Positions 24,461-32,425 of a DNA stretch of 40,034 nucleotides are shown here, piece by piece. Numbering within the stretch: position 1 is the stretch's first letter; each line of letters begins with the position of its first letter. The DNA comes from Terriglobia bacterium (GTDB lineage: Bacteria; Acidobacteriota; Terriglobia; Acidiferrales; UBA7541), in NCBI GenBank assembly GCA_020073705.1, contig JAIQES010000042.1:1-40034 (forward strand), in the 5' to 3' direction. A program made the translations under genes and the position numbers. Under the pieces are notes generated by a model. The model made no database searches. It had not been told where the DNA came from and worked only from the letters and a program-made list of their open reading frames with translations.

Positions 24461-24643
24461 GCGCTGCGTGCTCCTCGACTCCGTGCGCCGTGCTATATCT
24501 CCAGGTCAGCATGGGGCAAATGGCAGGTAATGATCCGGCAGAATGAGTTCCGCTGTGGCGAATCGGAAGAAACTTAAATCATCATTTCCGAAGCCTCTTA
24601 AGCGCTATTTTTGTTTCCGCAGCGCGGCATCCGGGCGTGCCGC

Positions 24644-26530
24644 CTATTGCAAACCGGCCTGAGTCAATTTGACTGCGCACCCGCCGGTGGCACTCGCGTT
24701 TGTATTGTTGGTGCAAGTTGCGGTCGCCTGCAGAGCATTGAAATAAATGCTGGCCGCCTGCCCGGTTGAGCTGTCGTTGTCCACAATCATCCCGCTAGGG
24801 CCTAGGCCTTCTGTAACAACCCTGCCTACTCCTCCCGGGAAATGGGCTGTGATGTTCGCCGAACCCAGATTCGTTTGGTTACTCTGGTGCGCACCCACGA
24901 AGAGCCAGTCAACGGTCGTGTTCGGGTTATAAAATTCAAGGAGCGGAGCCCATTCGGCGCCTGGCCCACCACCAGCACTAAAACTATGCGCCGGTGTCCC
25001 CGAGGTCATTACTCCGCCCGTGCCGAGCGTGACACCATAAACTTCGATGGTTCCGGTCGTCGACGAGCTAGCCGTGCAAGGTTGGCTAACCGTGCCGGTG
25101 ACTCCAGCTACGTAAATCAGCGCGCCAGCCGACGTTGGGCTTGTGTAGTAGGCGTTGTTAAAATCGGGCGCATGTATATTGCATTGATTTCCAGCGCCGA
25201 TTTGCGCCATTACGGACGAACTCAAGTCAGTCTTGGCCTGCACCAAAGCTCCGTAAGCGCCGCCATTCGCTGACCCGCTCACCGCGTAAACGAATCCGTA
25301 CACGCTATCCACCATCGGAGGATCCACGATTCCGCCGTATGGCATGCTAGCCGTGCCATCCCCCACGGTCACCGAGGCATGAGATAACGCCTGCCCGCTG
25401 GAGTTGAACCCGTAAAGTTTCCCGTCCGAGCACCCCACGAACACATTGCCGGTAACGAAGTCAAACACGGGGCCAGTCAACGTCGAGCTTGTCGAGCCAG
25501 CACACGAACCAGGGCCAACCGTTACAGCGCCGCTCGAGCCCCAACTCGTATCTATGCCGGGCGCGGGCTTGCTCGATCCCGAACAGGCCGGGTCGACCGT
25601 GCAGAAGACGTCCTTGATGCGGTAGAGCGTGCCGGCATCGTTGCCGACGTAAATCAGATCTCGGGCGTAGTCAATAAATGGAGAGGAGAGCGTGTCGGTG
25701 CCGGTGGTTGCCGATCCCAGCGGGAGATCGGTGGCAGTGCCACTCCCGGGAACGGGCGCAGCAGCAACAAACGTGTTGATCGTCGTGGGGATTAAGACAT
25801 TTTGCAGATTGGTTGCACTCTGGCCATCACCGCTCTTCCATGCGAGCACGTGAAAATGCGCCGGTTGCCCCGCGGCCGATTCGACGAAAGCTACTTTGGT
25901 CCCATCGAGCGACAACGCGGGAGAAGTCGGGACCGCGCCGCCGATGCCATTGACGTTATACGACCAGAATACGGTTGCTGCAACTCCCGTATCCGTTCCG
26001 CTGGACGCCCGGTTACAAATCCCGTTGCCTCCCGCCGTCCCGCTGTAAAGATTGTTGAACGCCGCCAGGTTGGGCTGCGTGGCGCTGCCGTTCGCCGCGA
26101 TTGGGAACACGATGAAATCATTCGCGCAGCTCGGCGCCGCGTTCACGTCAAAACTAAACTTGGCGGGGTACATATTGAGCGGGGTTCCGGCAGCGCCTAG
26201 ATTGATGCTCCAGTCGCGCTGAAGCGCGTGCTCAATCCTTTGCGGAACCGGGAAACGATGGGGCAAAGGTTCCTGTTCGGTCCTCTGATTAGGCGACCAC
26301 AGGCGCCGACGCCAACTAAATCGCGCCCGGGGGTCCTGCTGCACTGCGAACATGGCGGCCACCGGACCGGAATGGCGATAGACCACGTGTCGCATGCTCC
26401 AGTCGTGGACCATGGGCACAGGCTGATTGATAACTTCTGCTCTTGGGCCTGGCAACGATTGGCCAACCAAGCTCAGTGCAACTAAAGTGAGCAAGATCGA
26501 AATCCTCCGAGAGAGAAGTGAATTGAGCAT
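24644..26530 (-). CDS. Large secreted protein, probably beta-propeller
   Basis: A 628-residue exported protein with signal peptide MLNSLLSRRISILLTLVALSLVGQSLPG. The mature part is rich in Gly, Ser, Thr and Ala. It contains repeated blade-like units: SPALSLDGTKVAFVESA, SSPFIDYARDLIYVGNDAGTLYRIKDVF, TGPVFDFVTGNVFVGCSDGKLYGFNSSG, DPPMVDSVYGFVYAVSGSANGGAYGALVQ and GALIYVAGVTGTVSQPC. The pattern resembles PQQ-type or WD-like propellers. Several Cys pairs suggest disulfides outside the cytoplasm. No catalytic motif is recognised. The start has a poor ribosome-binding site. It follows the secretion genes on the same strand after 278 nt and could be a substrate, which is inference. Confidence 0.7.
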   Translation of the reverse strand: MLNSLLSRRISILLTLVALSLVGQSLPGPRAEVINQPVPMVHDWSMRHVVYRHSGPVAAMFAVQQDPRARFSWRRRLWSPNQRTEQEPLPHRFPVPQRIEHALQRDWSINLGAAGTPLNMYPAKFSFDVNAAPSCANDFIVFPIAANGSATQPNLAAFNNLYSGTAGGNGICNRASSGTDTGVAATVFWSYNVNGIGGAVPTSPALSLDGTKVAFVESAAGQPAHFHVLAWKSGDGQSATNLQNVLIPTTINTFVAAAPVPGSGTATDLPLGSATTGTDTLSSPFIDYARDLIYVGNDAGTLYRIKDVFCTVDPACSGSSKPAPGIDTSWGSSGAVTVGPGSCAGSTSSTLTGPVFDFVTGNVFVGCSDGKLYGFNSSGQALSHASVTVGDGTASMPYGGIVDPPMVDSVYGFVYAVSGSANGGAYGALVQAKTDLSSSVMAQIGAGNQCNIHAPDFNNAYYTSPTSAGALIYVAGVTGTVSQPCTASSSTTGTIEVYGVTLGTGGVMTSGTPAHSFSAGGGPGAEWAPLLEFYNPNTTVDWLFVGAHQSNQTNLGSANITAHFPGGVGRVVTEGLGPSGMIVDNDSSTGQAASIYFNALQATATCTNNTNASATGGCAVKLTQAGLQ

Positions 26531-26582
26531 GTTGTATTATGGTCAGAGCCTGCATGATTGCTAGGCGATTTCCAATCCCACG

Positions 26583-26657
26583 TTCGTACCAGGTAACATT
26601 CGTACCAGGTGTTAATGGTTCCGAAAACTTCGGCGCATCCCCGTTGGTGCCAGGTAC
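26583..26657. repeat. Short repeats ttcgtaccaggt
   Basis: ttcgtaccaggt occurs exactly at 26583-26594 and 26599-26610, and a variant, gttggtgccaggtac, at 26643-26657. A small hairpin ccgaa-aac-ttcgg lies between (26621-26633). The repeats fall in the 278-nt gap between the propeller gene and the pseudopilin, within 130 nt upstream of the propeller start. They could be operators or remnants of a mobile repeat. Confidence 0.4.
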
Positions 26658-26808
26658 TAACCGGAATTTCCAGTTTTGTTTCTCACCCATTGGGTTTCTA
26701 CCTCCAGGGCGTCCTCATCGCATTCAAACGTGCATAAACGGCGCACGCTCGAAGGTTGTTGGTGAAGTTCAAATTGGAAATCTAGGCTAAAGTGCCGCTC
26801 TGTTGCAA

Positions 26809-27252
26809 TCACCACGTGCTGTAGGCGGTGTTTTCAAACGGAGAGATGGCGTCGGATGTCGAGTGCACGTCGGTGACCCCGGACGAGGTTTGTTCGGGAG
26901 TCAGAAGTACATTATCAAAATCCAGGTGCCAATTCTTGGTGCGTGTGATCGGGTCGGTAGGAATCACCGCCAAATACTTTGCTTGGACCAGGTCGTCGAG
27001 CGACCCCGGCGCCGCCTGTTTGTCGAGGGTATACTGCTGGATGGCCTGTCGCATCACAAACAGATCCTGCTTCAGTGTGGCTTCTTTTGCACGCAGGACG
27101 GATTTCTCATATCGCCCGGCTGCCATCCCCGCCAGAATCAAGATGATCGTAATAACGATCATCATTTCAAGCAGGGTGAATCCCGCTGCATGCACTCCGG
27201 GCTGATTTCTGAGCCGCGTTCGGGCGACTGCGGATTGAGTGATGGAGCGCAT
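26809..27252 (-). CDS. Type II secretion / type IV pseudopilin (GspG-like)
   Basis: A 147-residue prepilin-like protein. The leader ends AAG and is cut before FTLLEMMIVITIILILAGMAAGRY, the class III prepilin signature with Glu at +5. RAKEATLKQDLFVMRQAIQQYTLDKQAAPGSLDDLVQAKYLAVIPTDPITRTKNWHLDF is the GspG-type globular start. The C-terminus is shortened and ends DAISPFENTAYSTW. The ATG at 27252 is used, 7 nt after the preceding stop; ATG 27273 would overlap that gene and lengthen the leader by seven residues. It would form part of the periplasmic pseudopilus together with the next gene. Confidence 0.85.
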   Translation of the reverse strand: MRSITQSAVARTRLRNQPGVHAAGFTLLEMMIVITIILILAGMAAGRYEKSVLRAKEATLKQDLFVMRQAIQQYTLDKQAAPGSLDDLVQAKYLAVIPTDPITRTKNWHLDFDNVLLTPEQTSSGVTDVHSTSDAISPFENTAYSTW

Positions 27253-27259
27253 CCGATTT

Positions 27260-27850
27260 TTACCAGTCTGCATAATTCGTTCCGTCGATCGCAGTGCCGG
27301 TGGATAGAGAGTACACATCGAAGACGTTGTGTCCGCCCCAGCTTCGGGAATCAGGGTCATCTTGCACGGCGCGCAGTCCCCACTCGGCCTTTCCGGTCAT
27401 CGGATCTACTGGAATCTTCCGAAGAAATCGCACCTTGCTCGCTACACTTGAGCCCGACGAGATCGCTGGTGTGGATAGAGCGGCGATCTGCGCTGTGCCG
27501 CTAGCCCCGGCCACCGAGGAAGCGCTAACACCAGCCGGCGCTGTGGGGCCAATGCTAACCGTAACTCCGTTGACCAACGTCTCAAGGTCAGGAGGATAGT
27601 TTTGGCTGCCGACCTCGGTGCGGATCAGGTTCTTGTCCGCGGCGTCCTTGTACCGGTCAATCGAGTTCCTCATTTCGCGCAAGTCGCGCCGCAATTCAGC
27701 CTCTCTCTGACGCTGTACGGTCATTCGCGCGATGGGGAGCGCGGCAGAGGACAGGACCAGAAGAATTCCACAAGCAATGATCAACTCGAACAGGGTCATT
27801 CCCGCGAGCATGTTCCGCGTTGCGCGTTGGGATGAAGTTCGCTGCCGCAT
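27260..27850 (-). CDS. Type II secretion pseudopilin (GspG family)
   Basis: A 196-residue prepilin-like protein. The 17-residue basic leader MRQRTSSQRATRNMLAG is cut before MTLFELIIACGILLVLSSAALPI. The usual Phe at +1 is Met, and Glu at +5 is kept. The globular domain has RRDLREMRNSIDRYKDAADKN, YPPDLETLVNGV, KVRFLRKIPVDPMTGKAEWGLRAVQDD and NVFDVYSLSTG, matching GspG with an inserted Ser/Ala-rich loop of about 40 residues before KVRFL. It lies 16 nt after the secretin gene in the same operon. It could belong to a type II secretion or type IV pilus system; the other core genes are not in the window. Confidence 0.87.
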   Translation of the reverse strand: MRQRTSSQRATRNMLAGMTLFELIIACGILLVLSSAALPIARMTVQRQREAELRRDLREMRNSIDRYKDAADKNLIRTEVGSQNYPPDLETLVNGVTVSIGPTAPAGVSASSVAGASGTAQIAALSTPAISSGSSVASKVRFLRKIPVDPMTGKAEWGLRAVQDDPDSRSWGGHNVFDVYSLSTGTAIDGTNYADW

Positions 27851-27866
27851 GAGACGCCTGCTGCGG

Positions 27867-30110
27867 TTACTGCACTTGGATGGCGGCCTCGCCAGTCACC
27901 ATCCGTATCGGCCGCTGTTGCGAGTCTTTCGCGTTTACCTGCACGATCGAGATCTGCGAATTGCCCGCCGCAACACCGCGCACGACGATTCCGAGCAGCG
28001 TGCCCGAACCGCTCACGCCCGGCGTGTTCGGCTTGCGCGTCGCCGAGATGATCGCCTGCCCGCGTTCCTTGTCCACGCGCTCGACGATGGCGATTTCCTG
28101 TGTTCCCCCGGAAAGAAACCCGCCTTGCCGGACGTCTTCGATGGAAACGACTGCAGGGTCATATTGCACCAGCAGCGGGACGGAGTACAGGTCCTGAACA
28201 TTCTGCACGACAACCCCGATCGTCGTTGTTTCGCCCACCCGCAGGGTCACGGTGCCGGGTTCAAACCGCAGTTCCGGATTCTGCGACGGGGGCGCTGGAG
28301 CGGGCGTGGCCACTGGGGGTGCTGGTGGCGGTGTGGGGACAGTCTGCGCCTTCGGCACCGGCGGCGCCATCACTTCGCTTTCCAACCGCACTTCAGCATT
28401 CGTGTCCGTTCCAGATGCGATGCTGCGCAGATTCTCAGCAGTCATCGTAGGCAGCCGCACGATGTGCGGGATCAAGACAATGAGGACTTCAGTGTCTATG
28501 TGCTCGACGGTGTTGTTCGAAAAGAAGTAGCGGAAGAAGGGAATGTTTGCAAATCCTGGCCATCCGTTGATCACATTTCTGTCCGTGCGCTCGATCAGCC
28601 CGCCGAGGATGTTGACTTCACCGTCTTTCAGGCGAATGTCATGCTCGATGCTGCGCTGGCTGATGACCGGCTGGCTAATTCCACCGATGTTGGACGTTCC
28701 GGTCACCGACGAAACCACCACATTTACCTTCATGCTGATTTCGTGGTCGGGATGGATGCGCGGCGTCACGTCCACATTCACCCCTACATCCAGATACTGG
28801 AATTGCGTATTTACCAGCGGGTTTACGACGCCTGCTCCGGTCCCCGTCGTGCCCACGCCCACGCCTGCCTGAAAACTTCCGGTCGCAACCGGCACGCGGT
28901 CGCCGATGCGAAGCTTGGCCGTCTGTCCATCGACCACGCGGATTTCAGGGTTATCGATGATCTGAGTCGAACTGTCGGTCATCAGGAAGGATGCCTGCGC
29001 GCCTGGCAGCGTCACGCTGTAATCCGCGGTCGATAGGTGTTGAAGCTGATTGAGGGGCAACGTCGTAGCCGCAGTCGTCGAAGAAGAGGACGTCGTAGGC
29101 GGAGTGAAAGTGAGCTGAGCGGAAGTTCCCGGCTGTATACCCATGTTCCTGAGCCGATCGGTCCGCGCCTGCATTACCGCGACTTGAATGACCACTTCGG
29201 GCCTTGCCTTATCGATGTCTTCGATGATCTTTTGCGCCAGCATGATTCGGTCTGGAGTATCCCGGATCACAATCGCGTTTTGCGCGTTGATTTGCTGCAC
29301 GCGCCTCAGATCGAGCAACTGGCGAATGCTCGTCACAATTTCGGTCAGTTCTTGGGGCAGCACGGTATTGTGCAGATAGAATGTCTTTACGATCTCTTCT
29401 TCATATTCCTTGCGCTTTTGCGGCTGGTCCGGGACGACGAAAATGATGTTGGAGGTCACGGGACGCCAGAAGGCCTTGCTTTGCAGGGCGACGATATTCA
29501 GCGCCTGTTCCAAGGTAACGTTGGTCAATTCGACGGAAATGCGCCGGGAAGTGAAATCTGCGTCGAAGATCACCGTCAGGCCCGCCAGCTTACCGATCGC
29601 ATCGAAGACAGCCTTGGCATCGTTGGTGGCCTTCATGTTGATCGGCGCCCGGGAGAGCGGCTGCACCTGAGGCGGCCCCGCCATCAGCTTGGGTTCTTCT
29701 GGCGCGGATGGTGTGGTGGGCGCGGAACTTTGCGTCGTACCCTGCTTGGCCGCGATCAAATCAATCGTGGCTTGGACCTCCTGCGCCGCCACGGCGCTTG
29801 AGGGGTCGATCATCGCTGCCTTGCGGAATTCCATCAGCGCCAGTTCCAGGTTGGATTGTTCCCTGAGGCGGCGCCCCTGGTCCACGTGCCATTGGCCTGC
29901 TTCAAACCGTGCCCGAGCAACCTTCAACTGGTATTCAATGTTATTGGGTTGGGCCCGCAGCGCATTGTTGTATTGGTCCAGCGCGGTATCGTAATCCTTT
30001 ACCGATTCTGCTTTCGAACCCGCATTGTATTGCTGGTTTCCCTTCGCACAGCCCGCTAGGAGCACGGCCACCACGATTACGACCAGCCCAGAAAGATACC
30101 GGAGTTTCAT
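27867..30110 (-). CDS. Outer-membrane secretin with TPR and C-terminal cohesin domain
   Basis: A 747-residue lipoprotein. The signal peptide ends LLAGC (lipidated Cys). TPR-like helices follow at about residues 25-125 (YDTALDQYNNALRAQPNNIEYQLKVARARFEAG). Secretin N-domains: AKAVFDAIGKLAGLTVIFDADF and TFYLHNTVLPQELTEIVTSIRQLL. The secretin pore domain runs from VVIQVAVMQARTDRLRNMG to GGLIERTDRNVINGWPGFANIPFFRYFF and EVLIVLIPHIVR. A Pro-rich linker leads to a last domain, LRVGETTTIGVVVQNVQDLYSVPLLVQYDPAVVSIEDVRQGGFLSGG, which has the pattern of type I cohesin. ATG 30110 is preceded by ggag. It leads the operon with the two pseudopilins and is probably the export pore. Confidence 0.9.
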   Translation of the reverse strand: MKLRYLSGLVVIVVAVLLAGCAKGNQQYNAGSKAESVKDYDTALDQYNNALRAQPNNIEYQLKVARARFEAGQWHVDQGRRLREQSNLELALMEFRKAAMIDPSSAVAAQEVQATIDLIAAKQGTTQSSAPTTPSAPEEPKLMAGPPQVQPLSRAPINMKATNDAKAVFDAIGKLAGLTVIFDADFTSRRISVELTNVTLEQALNIVALQSKAFWRPVTSNIIFVVPDQPQKRKEYEEEIVKTFYLHNTVLPQELTEIVTSIRQLLDLRRVQQINAQNAIVIRDTPDRIMLAQKIIEDIDKARPEVVIQVAVMQARTDRLRNMGIQPGTSAQLTFTPPTTSSSSTTAATTLPLNQLQHLSTADYSVTLPGAQASFLMTDSSTQIIDNPEIRVVDGQTAKLRIGDRVPVATGSFQAGVGVGTTGTGAGVVNPLVNTQFQYLDVGVNVDVTPRIHPDHEISMKVNVVVSSVTGTSNIGGISQPVISQRSIEHDIRLKDGEVNILGGLIERTDRNVINGWPGFANIPFFRYFFSNNTVEHIDTEVLIVLIPHIVRLPTMTAENLRSIASGTDTNAEVRLESEVMAPPVPKAQTVPTPPPAPPVATPAPAPPSQNPELRFEPGTVTLRVGETTTIGVVVQNVQDLYSVPLLVQYDPAVVSIEDVRQGGFLSGGTQEIAIVERVDKERGQAIISATRKPNTPGVSGSGTLLGIVVRGVAAGNSQISIVQVNAKDSQQRPIRMVTGEAAIQVQ

Positions 30111-30142
30111 CCGCGCTCCACGTTTTCCGTTCAAACCGACCT

Positions 30143-30171
30143 AGTCTAGCATCCACACAAAACTCGGACAA
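30143..30171 (-). promoter_or_regulatory. Promoter of the secretin operon
   Basis: On the minus strand TTGTCC (30171-30166) and TAGACT (30148-30143) are spaced by 17 nt. The expected start is near 30136, giving a leader of about 26 nt before the ATG at 30110. Confidence 0.5.
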
Positions 30172-30180
30172 GGCGCGCGC

Positions 30181-30210
30181 TTGATTCTGGTTACTAGCCG
30201 CGGCTAAGAT
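30181..30210 (+). promoter_or_regulatory. Promoter of smpB
   Basis: TTGATT (30181-30186) and TAAGAT (30205-30210) are spaced by 18 nt. The predicted transcription start (30217-30219) coincides with the GTG start codon at 30219, so the mRNA would be leaderless. Confidence 0.45.
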
Positions 30211-30218
30211 ACTACTCT

Positions 30219-30707
30219 GTGGCTAAACCGTCCCCAAAACAGGGAAAACCCGCCGAGCTGGTCGTTGCTCAAAACCGCGCCGCCTCTTACAACTATCACC
30301 TGCTTGAGAAGCTGGAAGCAGGGATGGTGTTGCTTGGGACCGAGGTGAAATCTTTGCGCGAAGGAAAAGCGAATCTGCGCGACGCCTATGCCGTGATTCG
30401 CGGCGGCGCCGTCTGGTTGTTGAACTGCCACATTTCGGACTACCTTCCCGGAGGACTGCGTAACCACACGCCCCTGCGCCCTCGGAAGCTGTTACTAAAG
30501 AAAGAAGAGATCGAAAAATTACAACGAAAAACTGACCAGAAAGGTTTGACCCTGGTGCCTCTGCGGATTTACTTCCGTGACGGCATCGCAAAATGCGAAA
30601 TTGCTCTTGCCCAGGGGAAGAAAAAGTGGGATCGCCGCCAGACGGAGCGAGACAAGGAGGCGAAGCGCGAGGTCGGCGAGGCCATGTACAAGTTCCGCCA
30701 CCGTTAA
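30219..30707 (+). CDS. smpB: SsrA-binding protein
   Basis: A 162-residue protein that binds tmRNA and brings it to stalled ribosomes for trans-translation. The OB-fold motifs are conserved: VVAQNRAASYNYHLLEKLEAGMVLLGTEVKSLREGKANLRDAYA, LLNCHISDY, RPRKLLLKKEEIEKL, KGLTLVPLRIYFRDGIAKCEIALAQGKKKWDRRQTERDKEAKRE. The C-terminal tail (KREVGEAMYKFRHR) that folds in the decoding centre is present. The start is GTG without a clear ribosome-binding site; the upstream promoter would make it leaderless. The ssrA RNA gene is not in the window. Confidence 0.97.
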   Translation: MAKPSPKQGKPAELVVAQNRAASYNYHLLEKLEAGMVLLGTEVKSLREGKANLRDAYAVIRGGAVWLLNCHISDYLPGGLRNHTPLRPRKLLLKKEEIEKLQRKTDQKGLTLVPLRIYFRDGIAKCEIALAQGKKKWDRRQTERDKEAKREVGEAMYKFRHR

Positions 30708-30805
30708 GCTACGGAGAGCGCAGCCTTGTTGCCCCGAGCGGCGCCGAGGGCCAAGCTGTGAATCTCGAATAGCAGGCTGACGCATTTTGGAAGTTCTTGA
30801 TTTTC

Positions 30806-30827
30806 GCGCCGCCCCATCAGGCGGCGC
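30806..30827 (+). other. Stable hairpin in the pepA 5' region
   Basis: gcgccgcc (30806-30813), loop ccatca, ggcggcgc (30820-30827): a perfect 8-bp GC stem. It ends 23 nt before the pepA ATG and has no T-run downstream. It may stabilise the mRNA or end weak read-through from smpB. Confidence 0.4.
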
Positions 30828-30850
30828 CACTTTACCGGAGAAGGGAACAC

Positions 30851-32365
30851 ATGGAAATTACAGTAGACACCCGGCCATTGGCCAAGATCGACACCGATGC
30901 ACTTGTTACCTATGCGTTCGAGCAGGACAATCCGATCGATGGCCCGCTTTCGGCGCTCGACGGCGCCACTGGCGGCGCGCTCGCGAAGCTCGCCGCTTCC
31001 GGAGAATTGACCGGCAAGATGCTGGAAATAACTTTGTTGCATTATCCGCAAGGGTTGGCGGCGCAGCGGCTGCTCATCCTGGGGGCAGGACAAAAAGAAA
31101 AATTCGGCACGCCCGAACTTCGAAGGCTCGCAGGCGCGGCGGTTCGCACACTGAAGTCCCGGAAGGTGAAGCGCCTGACCTTCGTCGCTCGGGAAAATGA
31201 CCGCAGCGCAGCGGCGGCCCAGGCCATTGTGGAAGGGCTTATTCTGGCCGATTTCGATTCGGACAAGTACAAGACAGACAAGAAACCCGGCAATGAAATC
31301 ACCACCGCGGCGATTGCCGGATGGGAAGATTCATCACGCGCCGCTGCCAATCACGGTCTGGAGCGCGGCCGTACCATCGCGGAATCCCAGAACTTTGCCC
31401 GGGATCTCGGCAATGAGCCTTCGAATCGTCTGACCCCGCGCATGCTGGCCACCCGGGCCGAAGCAATGGCGCGCGAAGCGGGCCTTGCCGTGGACATCCT
31501 GGACGAAAAGAAGATCGAAGAACTGAAGATGGGCGCCTTGCTTTCGGTTGCACAAGGCAGTGTCGAGCCTCCGCGTTTGATCGTGCTCACGTACACGCCT
31601 GAAAAACTGAAGCCGGGGGCTCCCGTTCTCGGCCTGGTCGGCAAAGCGATCACCTTCGATTCCGGGGGAATTTCCATCAAGCCCGCGAACGACATGGAAA
31701 AGATGAAGTACGACATGTGCGGCGGCGCCGCTATGCTGGGCGTGATGCGGGCCATTGCTCAGCTCAGACCCGCATGTAAAGTGATCGCCGTCATTCCTTC
31801 CAGCGAGAATATGCCTGGGGGCCGCGCGCAGAAACCCGGGGACGTTCAGATTGCCATGTCGGGGAAGTCGATCGAAGTTATCAATACCGACGCCGAGGGC
31901 CGCCTGGTGCTGGCCGACGGCATCGCTTACGCGAAGCAGCTTGGCTGCACGCATCTGGTTGACGCGGCAACACTCACCGGCGCGATTGTAGTCGCACTCG
32001 GCAACATCAACGCCGGCGTATTCGGGTCCGATCAAGCCTTCACGGATCAACTCCTGGCCAGCGCAAAGGCGGCGGGCGAAAAAATGTGGCTTCTGCCCAT
32101 CGACGACGACTACCGCGAGATGATCAAGAGCGGCATCGCCGATATCCAGAACGTCAGCAGCGTCAAGGGTGGCGGCGCCATTACGGCCGCGATGTTCCTG
32201 AAGGAGTTCACCGGGGACACGCCGTGGGTTCATCTCGATATTGCCGGCACGGCCTGGCAGGATGACGTCAAGCCCTGGTCGGCCAAGGGCGCCACCGGCG
32301 TGGCCGTGCGCACGCTGGTCGATCTGGCAATGAAATTCGGCTCGAACGGCCCTTCCGTGAAGTAG
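30851..32365 (+). CDS. pepA: Leucyl aminopeptidase (M17)
   Basis: A 504-residue cytosolic aminopeptidase that removes N-terminal residues, using two metal ions. The catalytic domain holds LGLVGKAITFDSGGISIKPANDMEKMKYDMCGGAAMLGVM and the M17 signature VINTDAEGRLVLADGIAYA with the metal ligands Asp and Glu. The N-terminal macro-like domain covers residues 1 to about 165. The usual VGKGITFD is VGKAITFD, a mild change. ATG 30851 has agaaggg upstream; the further ATG at 30797 lies in the leader. Some PepA proteins also bind DNA, which cannot be judged here. It converges with argS. Confidence 0.95.
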   Translation: MEITVDTRPLAKIDTDALVTYAFEQDNPIDGPLSALDGATGGALAKLAASGELTGKMLEITLLHYPQGLAAQRLLILGAGQKEKFGTPELRRLAGAAVRTLKSRKVKRLTFVARENDRSAAAAQAIVEGLILADFDSDKYKTDKKPGNEITTAAIAGWEDSSRAAANHGLERGRTIAESQNFARDLGNEPSNRLTPRMLATRAEAMAREAGLAVDILDEKKIEELKMGALLSVAQGSVEPPRLIVLTYTPEKLKPGAPVLGLVGKAITFDSGGISIKPANDMEKMKYDMCGGAAMLGVMRAIAQLRPACKVIAVIPSSENMPGGRAQKPGDVQIAMSGKSIEVINTDAEGRLVLADGIAYAKQLGCTHLVDAATLTGAIVVALGNINAGVFGSDQAFTDQLLASAKAAGEKMWLLPIDDDYREMIKSGIADIQNVSSVKGGGAITAAMFLKEFTGDTPWVHLDIAGTAWQDDVKPWSAKGATGVAVRTLVDLAMKFGSNGPSVK

Positions 32366-32425
32366 CTGCGGAAACTCGCCGCTTTTCTGGGCGGGCTCGG
32401 TCAGGAAGCAGATCCCACCTCCGCC

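Noticed and set aside
26500-26560. Leaderless promoter for the propeller protein (CATAAT just before the ATG)
   Set aside because: The box is only 5 nt from the ATG and has no acceptable -35 partner.
27732-29801. Long open frames on the + strand opposite the pseudopilin and secretin genes
   Set aside because: They are antisense to well-supported domain proteins and encode Arg/His-rich sequence without family patterns.
30708-30850. tmRNA (ssrA) gene beside smpB
   Set aside because: The gap is only 143 nt and shows no tRNA-like ends or tag reading frame.
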